Translations under genes and position numbers: made by a program
In this document: one piece after another, positions 1-7,759 of the stretch
How the letters are laid out: each line of letters begins with the position of its first letter
Numbering within the stretch: the first letter of the stretch is position 1
Notes under the pieces: model-generated
What the model saw: the letters and a program-made list of their open reading frames with translations, nothing else
What the model was told of the DNA's origin: nothing
Database searches by the model: none
NCBI GenBank assembly: GCA_023420435.1
Contig: JAEZWE010000204.1
Coordinates: forward strand, 1-18,072
Direction: 5' to 3'
Length of the DNA stretch: 18,072 bases
Source: Bacteroidota bacterium
Lineage (GTDB): Bacteria; Bacteroidota; Bacteroidia; Flavobacteriales; Weeksellaceae

Positions 1-67
1 TTTTTTCCGCTCTTCTTTTTTTTTTTGTAAAGTCCTGATATTACTTTTAAATTCTAAAAATTAGCCC

Positions 68-75
68 TAAATTTG
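68..75 (+). promoter_or_regulatory. Promoter -7 element of the ferritin gene
   Basis: The octamer taaatttg is a perfect match to the Bacteroidota -7 consensus TAnnTTTG and lies 17 bp before the ferritin ATG. This would give a leader of about 10 nt. No good -33 TTG is visible at the usual distance; a T-rich stretch near 46-48 is the nearest candidate. The consensus is established knowledge, and promoter activity is inferred. Confidence 0.5.
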
Positions 76-92
76 AACTAAAATGAATCATC

Positions 93-605
93 ATGGTAAG
101 TAAAAAAATTGCAAAGCTCATCAACGAGCAAATTACACACGAACAATACGCTGCACAATATTATCTCTCGATGTCTGCATGGTTTTCTGCTAAGGATTTG
201 GATGGGATTGCCAATTATTTCCGTGTTCAGAGCAAAGAAGAATTAATGCATGCCGATAAAATGTTTGATTTTTTGAACGATGTTGGCGGAGAAATTATCA
301 TCGGAGAAATTGCAAAACCACCTCATCAATTTGGTTCTGCAACCGAAATTTTCGAAAAAGCTTTGGAACACGAAAAAGTAGTAACCAAAAGCATTTTCAA
401 TATTGTGAAAAATGCTAATGAAGAAGGCGATTTTGCTACTGTTTCATTTCTGCAATGGTTTATTAACGAACAGGTGGAAGAAGAAGCCAGTGCTTCACAA
501 CTGGTAACGAAAATAAAAATGGTTTGCGAAAACCCATCTGCATTGTATCTTTTTGATCAGGAATTGGCACAAAGGGTTTTTAATCCTGCAGCAGAAGCTC
601 AATGA
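93..605 (+). CDS. ftnA: Non-haem ferritin (FtnA type)
   Basis: This encodes a 170-residue cytoplasmic iron-storage protein of the bacterial ferritin family, which assembles as a 24-mer cage, oxidises Fe(II) at a di-iron centre and stores the mineral inside. All expected ferroxidase ligands sit at the positions known from Escherichia coli FtnA: Glu17, Glu50, His53 and Glu94, with Gln127 and Glu130 at the third metal site. Tyr24, next to the centre, is also present. Length is normal for the family, and the haem-binding pattern that would make it a bacterioferritin is not evident. The start at 93 is the first in-frame ATG after a good -7 promoter element; an ATG at 83 is out of frame and stops at once. 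The gene is monocistronic, with its own promoter and terminator, and faces the helicase-nuclease gene tail to tail. No Fur-like box was recognised, so iron regulation is not demonstrated here. Confidence 0.96.
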   Translation: MVSKKIAKLINEQITHEQYAAQYYLSMSAWFSAKDLDGIANYFRVQSKEELMHADKMFDFLNDVGGEIIIGEIAKPPHQFGSATEIFEKALEHEKVVTKSIFNIVKNANEEGDFATVSFLQWFINEQVEEEASASQLVTKIKMVCENPSALYLFDQELAQRVFNPAAEAQ

Positions 606-610
606 ATATA

Positions 611-638
611 AATCCGGAGTTTTATCCGGATTTTTTTT
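611..638 (+). terminator. Intrinsic terminator of the ferritin gene
   Basis: Bases 611-618 (aatccgga) pair perfectly with 625-632 (tccggatt) around a 6-base loop. The stem runs into a tract of eight T (631-638). It begins 5 bp after the ferritin stop, so it fits a plus-strand intrinsic terminator. Its T tract overlaps the stop codon of the convergent helicase-nuclease gene. In the minus direction there is no comparable T tract, so it probably serves the ferritin transcript mainly. Confidence 0.85.
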
Positions 639-3600
639 ATAAATATATCAACTTCGTTTCGCTTACTTTTTTTCCTAATTTTTCCAAAACATTTTGGTAA
701 GTTTCCAACTGTTTTAGATGTTTTTCGTTTTTTTCACCCGTTTTAAAATCGATGATGATATAAGTGTCATTTTTCTTAATAATTCGGTCTGGACGATATA
801 ATTGTGAAATACCATTTTCGGAAATCATAATATCTTTCTCGTTGATAATTTCTAAATTTTCATCGAAAAAATCGGCATTTTCAGAAATGATTTTTTGGAT
901 AATTTTTACAATTTCTTTTTTCTCATCAGAAGTGATGGTTCCATTCATCAAATAACTTTCAAGAACTTTTTCAACCTCTTTTTCAGAATTTATTTTGGAA
1001 AGAATTTCGTGCACAAAAATTCCGGTTCGTACTTTTTCGTTGCGGTTTTGATAACTTTTAGAAGGCGTAGCAATTTTTATTGAACTCGCTTTTTCTTGAA
1101 TATTACTAAAGCTTTTAATACTTTTTGTGATGTGTTTTTCCGAAATTTGATGTTTTTGTTTTTTTAAATTTTCAGGATTCTGAATTTTAAAAAACTCAAA
1201 TTCCTCTTTATTTTCAGGATTTTTTTGTTGTACAAAATCGTAAATTTCAATTTTGCTTGGCTTTTCAGTTCCTGTTTTGCCCTCTATTGATGGTTTTTCG
1301 AGATAAAGGAAAAGCTGTTCCACAGGTCTTGTTGTGGCAACATACTGCACACAAATTCGGTCGATAAAATTTTGATATGCATTTTCTAAATTAAAATTTT
1401 GAATTTCTTCATCATAAATTTCCAATAGTTTATCGAATTGGGAAATATTTACCGATTTTAAAATTTCATTTTCACTGTTTTGAAACCAGTCTTTGAACTC
1501 TGCATCTTTATTTTCATTCATCATAGGATAAAAAACCACAGGAAATTCCAAACCTTTGGCTTTATGGATGGTCATCATTTTGATGGCATCGATATTTTCT
1601 GAAGCTTGAATGCTTTTTTTGGAAGCTTCTTCCTCCCAAAATTTGATAAAATCTTTTATAGTGGCGCCACTGTTTTGGGTAAATCCGTAAAGTATTTCCA
1701 TGAAATTCAGAAGAAAATCGGTTTCTTTCTCCGGAACTGAAAATTCATTGATGTAAAATTCTACAAAATTGTAAAGATTCAGTTTTGGGAAATTCTTTTG
1801 GCGGAGTTTTACACCATACTTTTCAGCGATAAAATTTTCTATTTTTTGTGCGGATTTCAGTTCAATCAGTTCCAACATTTCTTGTGTAAAATCATTCATT
1901 TTTATTCTTCCTGAAGTATTCAAGAAATACATCATTAAGGTTAAATATTGCAGATTTTTGGGATTGTTTTCCCAGTTCAGAAACATCATTACCGCATTTA
2001 ATGTTTTGGAAAGATTCAAGGTTAATCCACTTTCAGAAATCGTTTTTATAGAAGTTTGTACATTATTGTACTCAACTTTTAGGTTTCCTAATTTCTGGGA
2101 ATAATGATAAATTTCATTTTTTCCTCTGCACAAAATGGTGATATCAGAAAATCGAAAACCGTTATCAAGACATTCTTGGATGTTTTCCTGCATTTTTTCT
2201 GCAGAATTTTGAAAAAAATCTTCTTTCACTGAATTCTCCAGAAGAATTATTTTTACACGGCCTTCAAAAGAAGATTCCGCAATCTGCTGCGCCGATTTAC
2301 CGAAAATTTCCTGATGTTCTGGTTTTAATTTCTCTGAAATAAAAGCATAAAGTTCATTATTAAAATGAACGATATTTTTTGAGCTTCTCCAGTTTTTATC
2401 CAAAACAATCAGTTCGGCTTTCTTTTGTGTTTCTTCAGTTTTATTGATGATATTTAACATCAATTGGGAATCTCCGCCACGAAATCGGTAAATACTTTGT
2501 TTGGGATCTCCAACAACGGTAAAAGAAGTGTTGTCCATAGAAACACTGTGATTTCGAAGCGGAACAAAATTTTTCCATTGCAGTTGTGAAGTGTCCTGAA
2601 ATTCATCAAAAAAATAATGATGAAATTGTGACCCCACTTTTTCATAAATAAATGCAGAAGGTTCATGAGCCAAATTTTCGTTGATGAGAATGTTGAATTT
2701 GGAGAGCAAAACCAAATCATTTTCTTCTTCAATTTTCAGTAATTCGTCCTGGATGTCTTTATTTACTTTTAAAGGTAAAAGCTCGGCGAGAATTTTTTTC
2801 TTTTTACTGATCTGTACATAATTTTGGATAATTTCCGAGCGGTTTTTCAGGAGAAAATCCAGAATTTCTAAAATTTCCATCTGTTTATTTTCACCACTTT
2901 TGGAAGATCCTTTTCGGTAATGTAAAATTTTCTTTTCTTCTTCCGCTTCAGAAGGGTATAATTTGGGTTTTCCATTTTCAAGGAAACTTTCGAAAAAATA
3001 TTGGATACTTTGTTTTCCGCCACCTGCAAAATCACTGTTTTCCAGATTTTTTTCTCGGATAAGCGCTAAAACGTTTTTGGCTTTTTCCTCGGAATCTTTT
3101 TGTAAAATTTTTATTTCCTGCCGAAGTTCATTTCTTAAAACTTCATATTGATTCCAATCAAACTCCGAATTTTCTTTCAGATAATCATAATGAATATCTT
3201 TCACAAATTCTTTGGCTGAATTGTAAAGGGTTTTATTGATATTTACCCGGGAATTATTGTCCAAACTGTACGTTACAAAATCCATAAAAGCATCAGAAAT
3301 GGAATCGTTTTCACCAATTTTATCCAACATTTTGTCCACTGCTTCAATTAGAAAAGGTTCTGCTTCAATTTCCAGATTGAAATTTTTCGCCAAACCTAAT
3401 TCATAAGAAAAACTGCGAACCAAACGAGAATTAAACTTATCAATTGTTCCAATATTTAATTTTGAATAATGGTGAAGAATATAATCCAACAATTTTTGGG
3501 AACGTTCATGTAAATCTTGCAAAGTGAGGTTTGCTCCTTCTTTTTTCAGCGCTTCCTGAATATTTTTCAGATTTTGATTTTGTTCAAAACTGGCCTCTGT

Positions 3601-3795
3601 AAAATCCTTTAGCCAAGAAAGGATTCTTTCTTTCATTTCATTAGCCGCTTTATTGGTGAAAGTAAGCGCTAAAATATTTTGAATAATTTTCTGCTGTCCA
3701 GGATTTTTAAGACAAATCATTAATAATCGCTGAACCAAACTATACGTTTTTCCAGAACCGGCAGAAGCGTTAATTACCGTGTAAGAATTGGACAT
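637..3795 (-). CDS. AddA/RecB-like UvrD-family helicase-nuclease
   Basis: This is a 1052-residue superfamily 1 helicase with a C-terminal PD-(D/E)XK nuclease domain, as in AddA of AddAB or RecB of RecBCD, which resect double-strand breaks for recombination repair. Counting from the ATG at 3795, Walker A (SAGSGKT) has its lysine at about residue 16. Motif Ia (LTFTNKAANEM) follows, Walker B (DEFQDTS) is near 397, motif III (GDPKQSIYRFRGGD) near 432, motif V (TIHKAKGLEFPVV) near 742 and motif VI (QYVATTR) after it. The nuclease end shows FVHEIL near 930, RPDR with Asp near 1003, IIDFKTG with Asp 1016 and Lys 1018, and QLETY near 1030, which is the complete expected set. A GTG two codons upstream (3801) is an alternative start. 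No AddB-like partner is in the window; such partners are often encoded elsewhere in flavobacteria. The gene is transcribed alone toward ferritin, and no -7 element was recognised upstream. AddA versus other RecB-like relatives cannot be settled by eye. Confidence 0.93.
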   Translation of the reverse strand: MSNSYTVINASAGSGKTYSLVQRLLMICLKNPGQQKIIQNILALTFTNKAANEMKERILSWLKDFTEASFEQNQNLKNIQEALKKEGANLTLQDLHERSQKLLDYILHHYSKLNIGTIDKFNSRLVRSFSYELGLAKNFNLEIEAEPFLIEAVDKMLDKIGENDSISDAFMDFVTYSLDNNSRVNINKTLYNSAKEFVKDIHYDYLKENSEFDWNQYEVLRNELRQEIKILQKDSEEKAKNVLALIREKNLENSDFAGGGKQSIQYFFESFLENGKPKLYPSEAEEEKKILHYRKGSSKSGENKQMEILEILDFLLKNRSEIIQNYVQISKKKKILAELLPLKVNKDIQDELLKIEEENDLVLLSKFNILINENLAHEPSAFIYEKVGSQFHHYFFDEFQDTSQLQWKNFVPLRNHSVSMDNTSFTVVGDPKQSIYRFRGGDSQLMLNIINKTEETQKKAELIVLDKNWRSSKNIVHFNNELYAFISEKLKPEHQEIFGKSAQQIAESSFEGRVKIILLENSVKEDFFQNSAEKMQENIQECLDNGFRFSDITILCRGKNEIYHYSQKLGNLKVEYNNVQTSIKTISESGLTLNLSKTLNAVMMFLNWENNPKNLQYLTLMMYFLNTSGRIKMNDFTQEMLELIELKSAQKIENFIAEKYGVKLRQKNFPKLNLYNFVEFYINEFSVPEKETDFLLNFMEILYGFTQNSGATIKDFIKFWEEEASKKSIQASENIDAIKMMTIHKAKGLEFPVVFYPMMNENKDAEFKDWFQNSENEILKSVNISQFDKLLEIYDEEIQNFNLENAYQNFIDRICVQYVATTRPVEQLFLYLEKPSIEGKTGTEKPSKIEIYDFVQQKNPENKEEFEFFKIQNPENLKKQKHQISEKHITKSIKSFSNIQEKASSIKIATPSKSYQNRNEKVRTGIFVHEILSKINSEKEVEKVLESYLMNGTITSDEKKEIVKIIQKIISENADFFDENLEIINEKDIMISENGISQLYRPDRIIKKNDTYIIIDFKTGEKNEKHLKQLETYQNVLEKLGKKVSETKLIYL

Positions 3796-3949
3796 TTTCA
3801 CAATTTTGAACTGGCAATTTACAGATTTTGCGAGAATTTTTTTAACGATTTTGGTTACATTTTAACAGTTTCTTTTAGCTTTTTTTCTCATGAATTTCAC
3901 AAAATTGGTTAAGTATGGTTAAACTTTCACAGCTTATGGTTTTTAGAAA

Positions 3950-3957
3950 TATTTTTG
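3950..3957 (+). promoter_or_regulatory. Promoter -7 element before the CarboxypepD_reg-like gene
   Basis: The octamer tatttttg fits TAnnTTTG exactly and ends 16 bp before the ATG at 3974. That is the same short-leader arrangement seen before ferritin. The -33 box is poorly defined. It lies in the 172-bp divergent region between this gene and the helicase-nuclease gene, in which I see no other recognisable signal. Confidence 0.45.
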
Positions 3958-3973
3958 ATAGAAAATAAACTGC

Positions 3974-4780
3974 ATGAAAACATTACTATCTTTTCTTTTT
4001 CTCCTCTTCTTTTTCTCTCTTAATGCCCAAAAGTATGTTTTTGGAAAAATTGTTTCTGAAGACGGGATTGAATTAGCCGGTGTTTTGATTATGAATATGA
4101 ATACGGAAGAAGAATCATTTTCCGACAAAGACGGTATTTTTATGATAAAAGCAGTGGCAAATGAAGAAATTCGTTTTGTAAAACCCAACTATGAACGTTT
4201 TTCAAAAATGGTTTCTTCGGAAAATTATAATTCTTCCATGAGGATTGTTTTAGAACATACGCCACAATTGATTGAAGAAGTAGAAATTGCTTTTAAACCT
4301 ACAGGAAATTTGAAAAAAGATATCGCAAGATTAGAACCTCCCGAAAAAGTAAAAAGACTTAATACCAATATGTCGTCCTACATGAAAACCAAACCTACGG
4401 AAGCTTATCCCACATTAAAAACACCTTCCACTTTACAAAACGGTCCCAATTATTCTGTTGGACAAGGAAATGTTTTGGGGTTATTAGGATTTTTGGTGAA
4501 AAAAGTACAGAAACAACCAACAACACCAAACTATGCAGAACAGCAGGCTTTTTACAGAAAAATTCATGAAACGGTGGATAAAAGTTATTTTACAAAATAT
4601 GGTTTGGATGATTTTCAGTTTGAACAGTTGGTAATTTATGCAGACAGAAAATATGAGTTATGTAAAAATCTCAGAAATAATTTCAATAAACTTACGATAG
4701 AAAATTATTTAAAAATGGCTTTGAAAGATTTTCTGAACACACGAATTACGGTGCAAAAGGAGGATTCTATAAAAAGTTAA
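3974..4780 (+). CDS. Secreted CarboxypepD_reg-like domain protein
   Basis: This is a 268-residue protein with a Sec signal peptide: Lys2, a very hydrophobic Leu/Phe core to about residue 16, and likely cleavage after NAQ near residue 19. The mature protein begins with a segment typical of the CarboxypepD_reg-like beta-sandwich (about residues 20-95): VFGKIVSEDGIELAGVLI, then the SFSDKDGIF pattern, then a stretch ending in EEVEI. The same domain forms the N-terminal extension of many TonB-dependent receptors, but no plug or barrel follows. The remaining 170 residues are charged, contain a Pro/Thr-rich linker (about 135-185) and end in a mostly helical region; I do not recognise them. It is probably periplasmic or attached to the outer membrane. 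The neighbouring SIMPL gene lies 113 bp downstream on the same strand, and the relation between them is unclear. Biological role unknown. Confidence 0.82.
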   Translation: MKTLLSFLFLLFFFSLNAQKYVFGKIVSEDGIELAGVLIMNMNTEEESFSDKDGIFMIKAVANEEIRFVKPNYERFSKMVSSENYNSSMRIVLEHTPQLIEEVEIAFKPTGNLKKDIARLEPPEKVKRLNTNMSSYMKTKPTEAYPTLKTPSTLQNGPNYSVGQGNVLGLLGFLVKKVQKQPTTPNYAEQQAFYRKIHETVDKSYFTKYGLDDFQFEQLVIYADRKYELCKNLRNNFNKLTIENYLKMALKDFLNTRITVQKEDSIKS

Positions 4781-4893
4781 TAAAATCTAAATTAAGGTTA
4801 ATGAAATCTTAAAATTTGGAATGTGTTTTGATTTATTTTTTTTACATAAAAAATTGTACTTAACTTAAAATCAATTAAAAACACTCCTTTATT

Positions 4894-5625
4894 ATGAGTA
4901 AAAACATTATTGCTATTGCCATTGCTTCTCTAGGTTTTGTGATCGGTTTAGCATTTCTTGGTCATGCCATTAAAAACAGAAACCAATCCGAAAACACTAT
5001 TTCTGTAACAGGTTTGGGAACTAAAAAATTCACTTCAGATTTGATTGCTTGGAGCGGAAATTTTTCAAGAAACAGTTTTGAGCTAAAATCAGCTTACGAC
5101 GAATTAGCAAACGATAAAAAAATTATTGAAAATTATTTGATTTCCAAAGGAATACAAAAAAATCAAATTGTATTTTCAGCGGTAGATATTCAGAAACAAT
5201 ATCGCTACGGAACCGATTCCAATGGAGGGAGTACACAAACTTTTTCGGGATATCAACTTTCACAAACGGTTTCCATTGATAGCAAAGAAGTGGGAAAAAT
5301 TGAAAATTTATCCCGAAATATTACCGAAATTATCAATCTGGGAATCGAATTTACATCTTCACCGCCCAATTATTTTTACACCAAATTGGCGGATGTAAAA
5401 CAGCAAATGATTGCAGATGCTACTAAAGATGCCAAACAAAGAGCCGAAAAAATCGCGGAAAATGCAGGATCAAATTTAGGAAATTTGAAAAAAGCAACGA
5501 TGGGAATTATCCAAATTACAGCACCCAATTCCAATGAAGATTTTTCGTACGGTGGAACTTTCAACACGTCTTCCAAAGAAAAAGAAGCCAGCATCACCAT
5601 AAAATTGGAGTATGAAGTAAACTAA
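4894..5625 (+). CDS. SIMPL-domain (DUF541) protein
   Basis: This is a 243-residue protein with one N-terminal membrane segment or uncleaved signal anchor (about residues 4-26). The rest is a SIMPL/DUF541 domain facing the periplasm. The domain opens with the typical ISVTGLGTKKFTSDLI strand, followed by a helical region (about 65-95), the SGYQLSQTVSI strand and the late block DAKQRAEKIAENAGSNLG, where a conserved helix usually lies. It ends with a SITIKLEYEV strand, as is usual. SIMPL proteins such as E. coli YggE and Brucella BP26 are linked to oxidative-stress tolerance and can form ring-shaped oligomers, but their biochemical activity is poorly defined. The gene ends 9 bp from the convergent GNAT gene, and a small hairpin covers both stop codons. 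No -7 element of full consensus was seen upstream; the closest is aaaatttg at 4811-4818, one base off. Confidence 0.9.
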   Translation: MSKNIIAIAIASLGFVIGLAFLGHAIKNRNQSENTISVTGLGTKKFTSDLIAWSGNFSRNSFELKSAYDELANDKKIIENYLISKGIQKNQIVFSAVDIQKQYRYGTDSNGGSTQTFSGYQLSQTVSIDSKEVGKIENLSRNITEIINLGIEFTSSPPNYFYTKLADVKQQMIADATKDAKQRAEKIAENAGSNLGNLKKATMGIIQITAPNSNEDFSYGGTFNTSSKEKEASITIKLEYEVN

Positions 5626-5638
5626 TATTAAAGTTTAC
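5617..5638. terminator. Small inverted repeat over two convergent stop codons
   Basis: Bases 5617-5623 (gtaaact) pair exactly with 5632-5638 (agtttac) across an 8-base AT loop. The repeat contains both the SIMPL stop codon (5623-5625) and the GNAT stop codon (5635-5637). The stem is only 7 bp with two G-C pairs and neither side has a T tract, so it would be at best a weak bidirectional terminator. It may be accidental. Confidence 0.25.
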
Positions 5639-6150
5639 AAACAGTACACAATATCGTAAATTTCTTCTTGAATCCTGTCCAAATTTTCCGGCTGAAAATT
5701 TCCCAAAAGCCAAAGTTGGACAGGATTTTTTCCGTTTTCATAAGAAGGTTGAAAATAATCTTCTTTCAGAGTGGTAAATCCATTTTTTTGGTAAAAATTG
5801 ATTCGTCGTTTTGCAATTTCATTCAAGTTTTCAGGTTCAGATTCCAAAATTATTTTTGAATATTTTCGGTAAAGTTCTTTCAAAATTTCGCTTCCAAACT
5901 TCTGATTCCGATATTGCGGAAAAACTTCAAAATGTTCCACAAAAATGAAATGACTCATGTCCCAACCGATTAAATAACCAATATTATCAATCCCGTTTAC
6001 CAAAGAAAAAACCAAAGCTTTTTTATTAGAAAATAATTGTTGGAACTGATTTTCATTGCGTCTTTCGTCAACAGGAAAAGTGCTGCAATAAGCCTCGTGA
6101 ATTTTAAGGGCTCTAAAATCTTCGGCTGAACTGATCTGATGAAATTCCAT
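5635..6150 (-). CDS. GNAT-family N-acetyltransferase
   Basis: This is a 171-residue protein with the GCN5-related N-acetyltransferase fold, which transfers an acetyl group from acetyl-CoA to an amine. The acetyl-CoA-binding motif A region is visible at about residues 74-91 as FEVFPQYRNQKFGSEIL, a variant of the usual Q/RxxGxG/A loop with Phe where the second Gly-preceding residue lies. The later block RRINFYQKNGF (about 116-126) is the typical beta-alpha element near the C-terminal half. Length is normal. The substrate cannot be inferred. The gene starts at an ATG and lies 91 bp downstream of the PspC gene on the same strand, so it could be read from that operon or from its own promoter. A one-mismatch -7 element (tattttcg on the minus strand, 6176-6183) lies 25 bp before the ATG. 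Confidence 0.85.
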   Translation of the reverse strand: MEFHQISSAEDFRALKIHEAYCSTFPVDERRNENQFQQLFSNKKALVFSLVNGIDNIGYLIGWDMSHFIFVEHFEVFPQYRNQKFGSEILKELYRKYSKIILESEPENLNEIAKRRINFYQKNGFTTLKEDYFQPSYENGKNPVQLWLLGNFQPENLDRIQEEIYDIVYCL

Positions 6151-6241
6151 GCAAAAAAATTGAATTAGTAATACACGAAAATAAAGCCTTTCTATCTTCT
6201 TAAATTACATTTTTTGAGGATTATTTTTTCAGAATTTTAAG

Positions 6242-6478
6242 TTACAAATCGAAAACACTGGGTCTTCTGGTGATAAAAATATCTTTTACCCAAAGCGAAA
6301 AAGCCATCACCAAATAAAATAAAAAGAAAAAACCAACGGTTGCAAAAGTAGAGTAGATGAAAAAAACCCGCAATTTAGAAACAGGAATTCCCAATTTGGC
6401 GCCAAATCTTGTAAGCGTTCCAAACCATTCTCTTTCTACTTTGTGGCGGATGTTGGTAATAAATTTTGGTTCCTGCAT
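6242..6478 (-). CDS. Small PspC-domain membrane protein
   Basis: This 78-residue protein is essentially a single PspC domain. The segment EREWFGTLTRFGAKLGIPVSKLRVFFIYSTF (about residues 15-45, read in two parts) resembles the PspC signature in which a short amphipathic region precedes a membrane helix. Residues 38-64 are strongly hydrophobic and form one membrane segment with a charged C-terminal tail. PspC proteins of enterobacteria sense phage-shock or membrane stress, but small stand-alone versions in Bacteroidota have not, to my knowledge, been assigned a function. It is the last gene of the GH3-BshA-DUF2851-PspC run, 9 bp after DUF2851, so co-transcription is very likely. No terminator with a T tract was found after it. 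Confidence 0.85.
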   Translation of the reverse strand: MQEPKFITNIRHKVEREWFGTLTRFGAKLGIPVSKLRVFFIYSTFATVGFFFLFYLVMAFSLWVKDIFITRRPSVFDL

Positions 6479-6487
6479 TTTTTTAAA

Positions 6488-7747
6488 TTATTGCAACAGT
6501 TTCAAACCGATGCTGCAATTTAAGCATTTTTTGTTCGTGCAAAAATTTTTGAAATGATAAATATAGGCCTGACTTTCCAAAGCATTTTTAATAGGCACTT
6601 TCAAAGATTTCCAATTTTCGATGACGACGTTTTTTTCTGCAGAAATTTTCAGGTAAAATTCTAAAATTTCCTCTGCAATTTCTTCTCTGTTGTTTTTATG
6701 ATAAGTGTATTTTATAGGAAGAATGGCATTCAGCAGAAGAAGATTGATAAAATCTTTCGTTAATTTTTTTTCATTTTCCACTGTTGAAATTTTTCCAAAA
6801 TTGAAATGATGGTTCCAATAATCACTGGCTTTTACGTTTCCGAAAATTTTATAAACTTCTATAATCGACTTTGCTTTAATAATTCTTGAAAACAAATTCG
6901 TGTGAAAATGATACAAATTTGCAAGTTGTGAAAGTCTTATGGTTGGGAAGTTTTGAGGTCTTAATCTTAAAAATTTGGGATTAAAGTTAATATCTGAAAG
7001 CTGAAATTTTAATTTTAGAAAATCATATTCCTTTTTCCAGTTTTTTGTTGTTTCATCCTGCGGATTTTCGAGCCAATTGGCTTTTCCAAAAAATAAAGAT
7101 TCCAACTGAATTTGGTTTTGGGAAATCTTCTGAATAATCCTGAAATTGATGCTTTCCGCCAATTGTTTGAAAATTTGTGCATTTACTTTTAAACCAAAAG
7201 CGTAGGCTAAATAATGAAACAAAACCGCTTCGTAATTGTTTTTGAATTTTTGTAAACTTTGTTCTATTTCTTGTGATTTTTCATTCAGTTTTTGGAGTAA
7301 ATTTTCTTCAGCAAAAGCAAACGGAATTTTTTCTGCATCAAAAATTTTTTCACATGGAATAAACTGATTTTCACTTAACAAATTTTCGTGTTTCGCTAGA
7401 ATTTTCGAATCGATATAATTCTTGAGTTCGAGTGTTGGAATGTTTTTTTGTGAAATTTCATCAATTTCAATATCATGCTGAAAAACGACATGTAAAATAA
7501 TATTTTCAAAATCCGGATTTCCGGAATGTTGATGAAAAATCCAATCTGATGATCGCAAATGAAGCTCGATATTTCCTGCAAAAATGAGGTTTCCGATTTT
7601 TATTTTTGCATTCAGGAAATCTGGTCCTGCGTTTTGGTTCAAGGTTCCAAAATCTAGAATTTCGATGGAATTTCCTTGCATATCTTTAAAATCAAAACTT
7701 TTAAAAATTTTGTAGTTCCAAAGATATTGCAGGAGTTTTTCGTTCAC
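6488..7747 (-). CDS. DUF2851 family protein
   Basis: This is a 419-residue cytoplasmic-looking protein without signal peptide or membrane segment. It matches DUF2851, a family of unknown function common in Bacteroidota. Features I recognise are the N-terminal EKLLQYLWNYKIF start, the block ILDFGTLNQNAGPDFLNAKIKI (about 29-50, read as two parts), the GNIELHLRSSDWIFHQH region with conserved His, Arg and Asp (about 58-72), and a C-terminal CTNKKCLNCSIG with three cysteines that could bind metal. The start is a GTG at 7747: no in-frame ATG exists between it and the upstream BshA stop, and the next Met (residue 23) would remove conserved sequence. It lies 12 bp after bshA. The acidic and His/Arg residues near the start are reminiscent of nuclease-like folds, but this is only a guess. 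Confidence 0.9.
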   Translation of the reverse strand: MNEKLLQYLWNYKIFKSFDFKDMQGNSIEILDFGTLNQNAGPDFLNAKIKIGNLIFAGNIELHLRSSDWIFHQHSGNPDFENIILHVVFQHDIEIDEISQKNIPTLELKNYIDSKILAKHENLLSENQFIPCEKIFDAEKIPFAFAEENLLQKLNEKSQEIEQSLQKFKNNYEAVLFHYLAYAFGLKVNAQIFKQLAESINFRIIQKISQNQIQLESLFFGKANWLENPQDETTKNWKKEYDFLKLKFQLSDINFNPKFLRLRPQNFPTIRLSQLANLYHFHTNLFSRIIKAKSIIEVYKIFGNVKASDYWNHHFNFGKISTVENEKKLTKDFINLLLLNAILPIKYTYHKNNREEIAEEILEFYLKISAEKNVVIENWKSLKVPIKNALESQAYIYHFKNFCTNKKCLNCSIGLKLLQ

Positions 7748-7759
7748 ATTTTTGAAAAA

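Noticed and set aside
1..92. T-rich start of the window as a possible terminator of an upstream gene
   Set aside because: The T tracts at 1-6 and 16-26 are not preceded by a visible stem; any hairpin would lie outside the window.
3943..4188. Minus-strand frame of 81 codons overlapping the start of the CarboxypepD_reg-like gene
   Set aside because: It overlaps a convincing signal peptide and domain on the plus strand. Its own translation has no motif.
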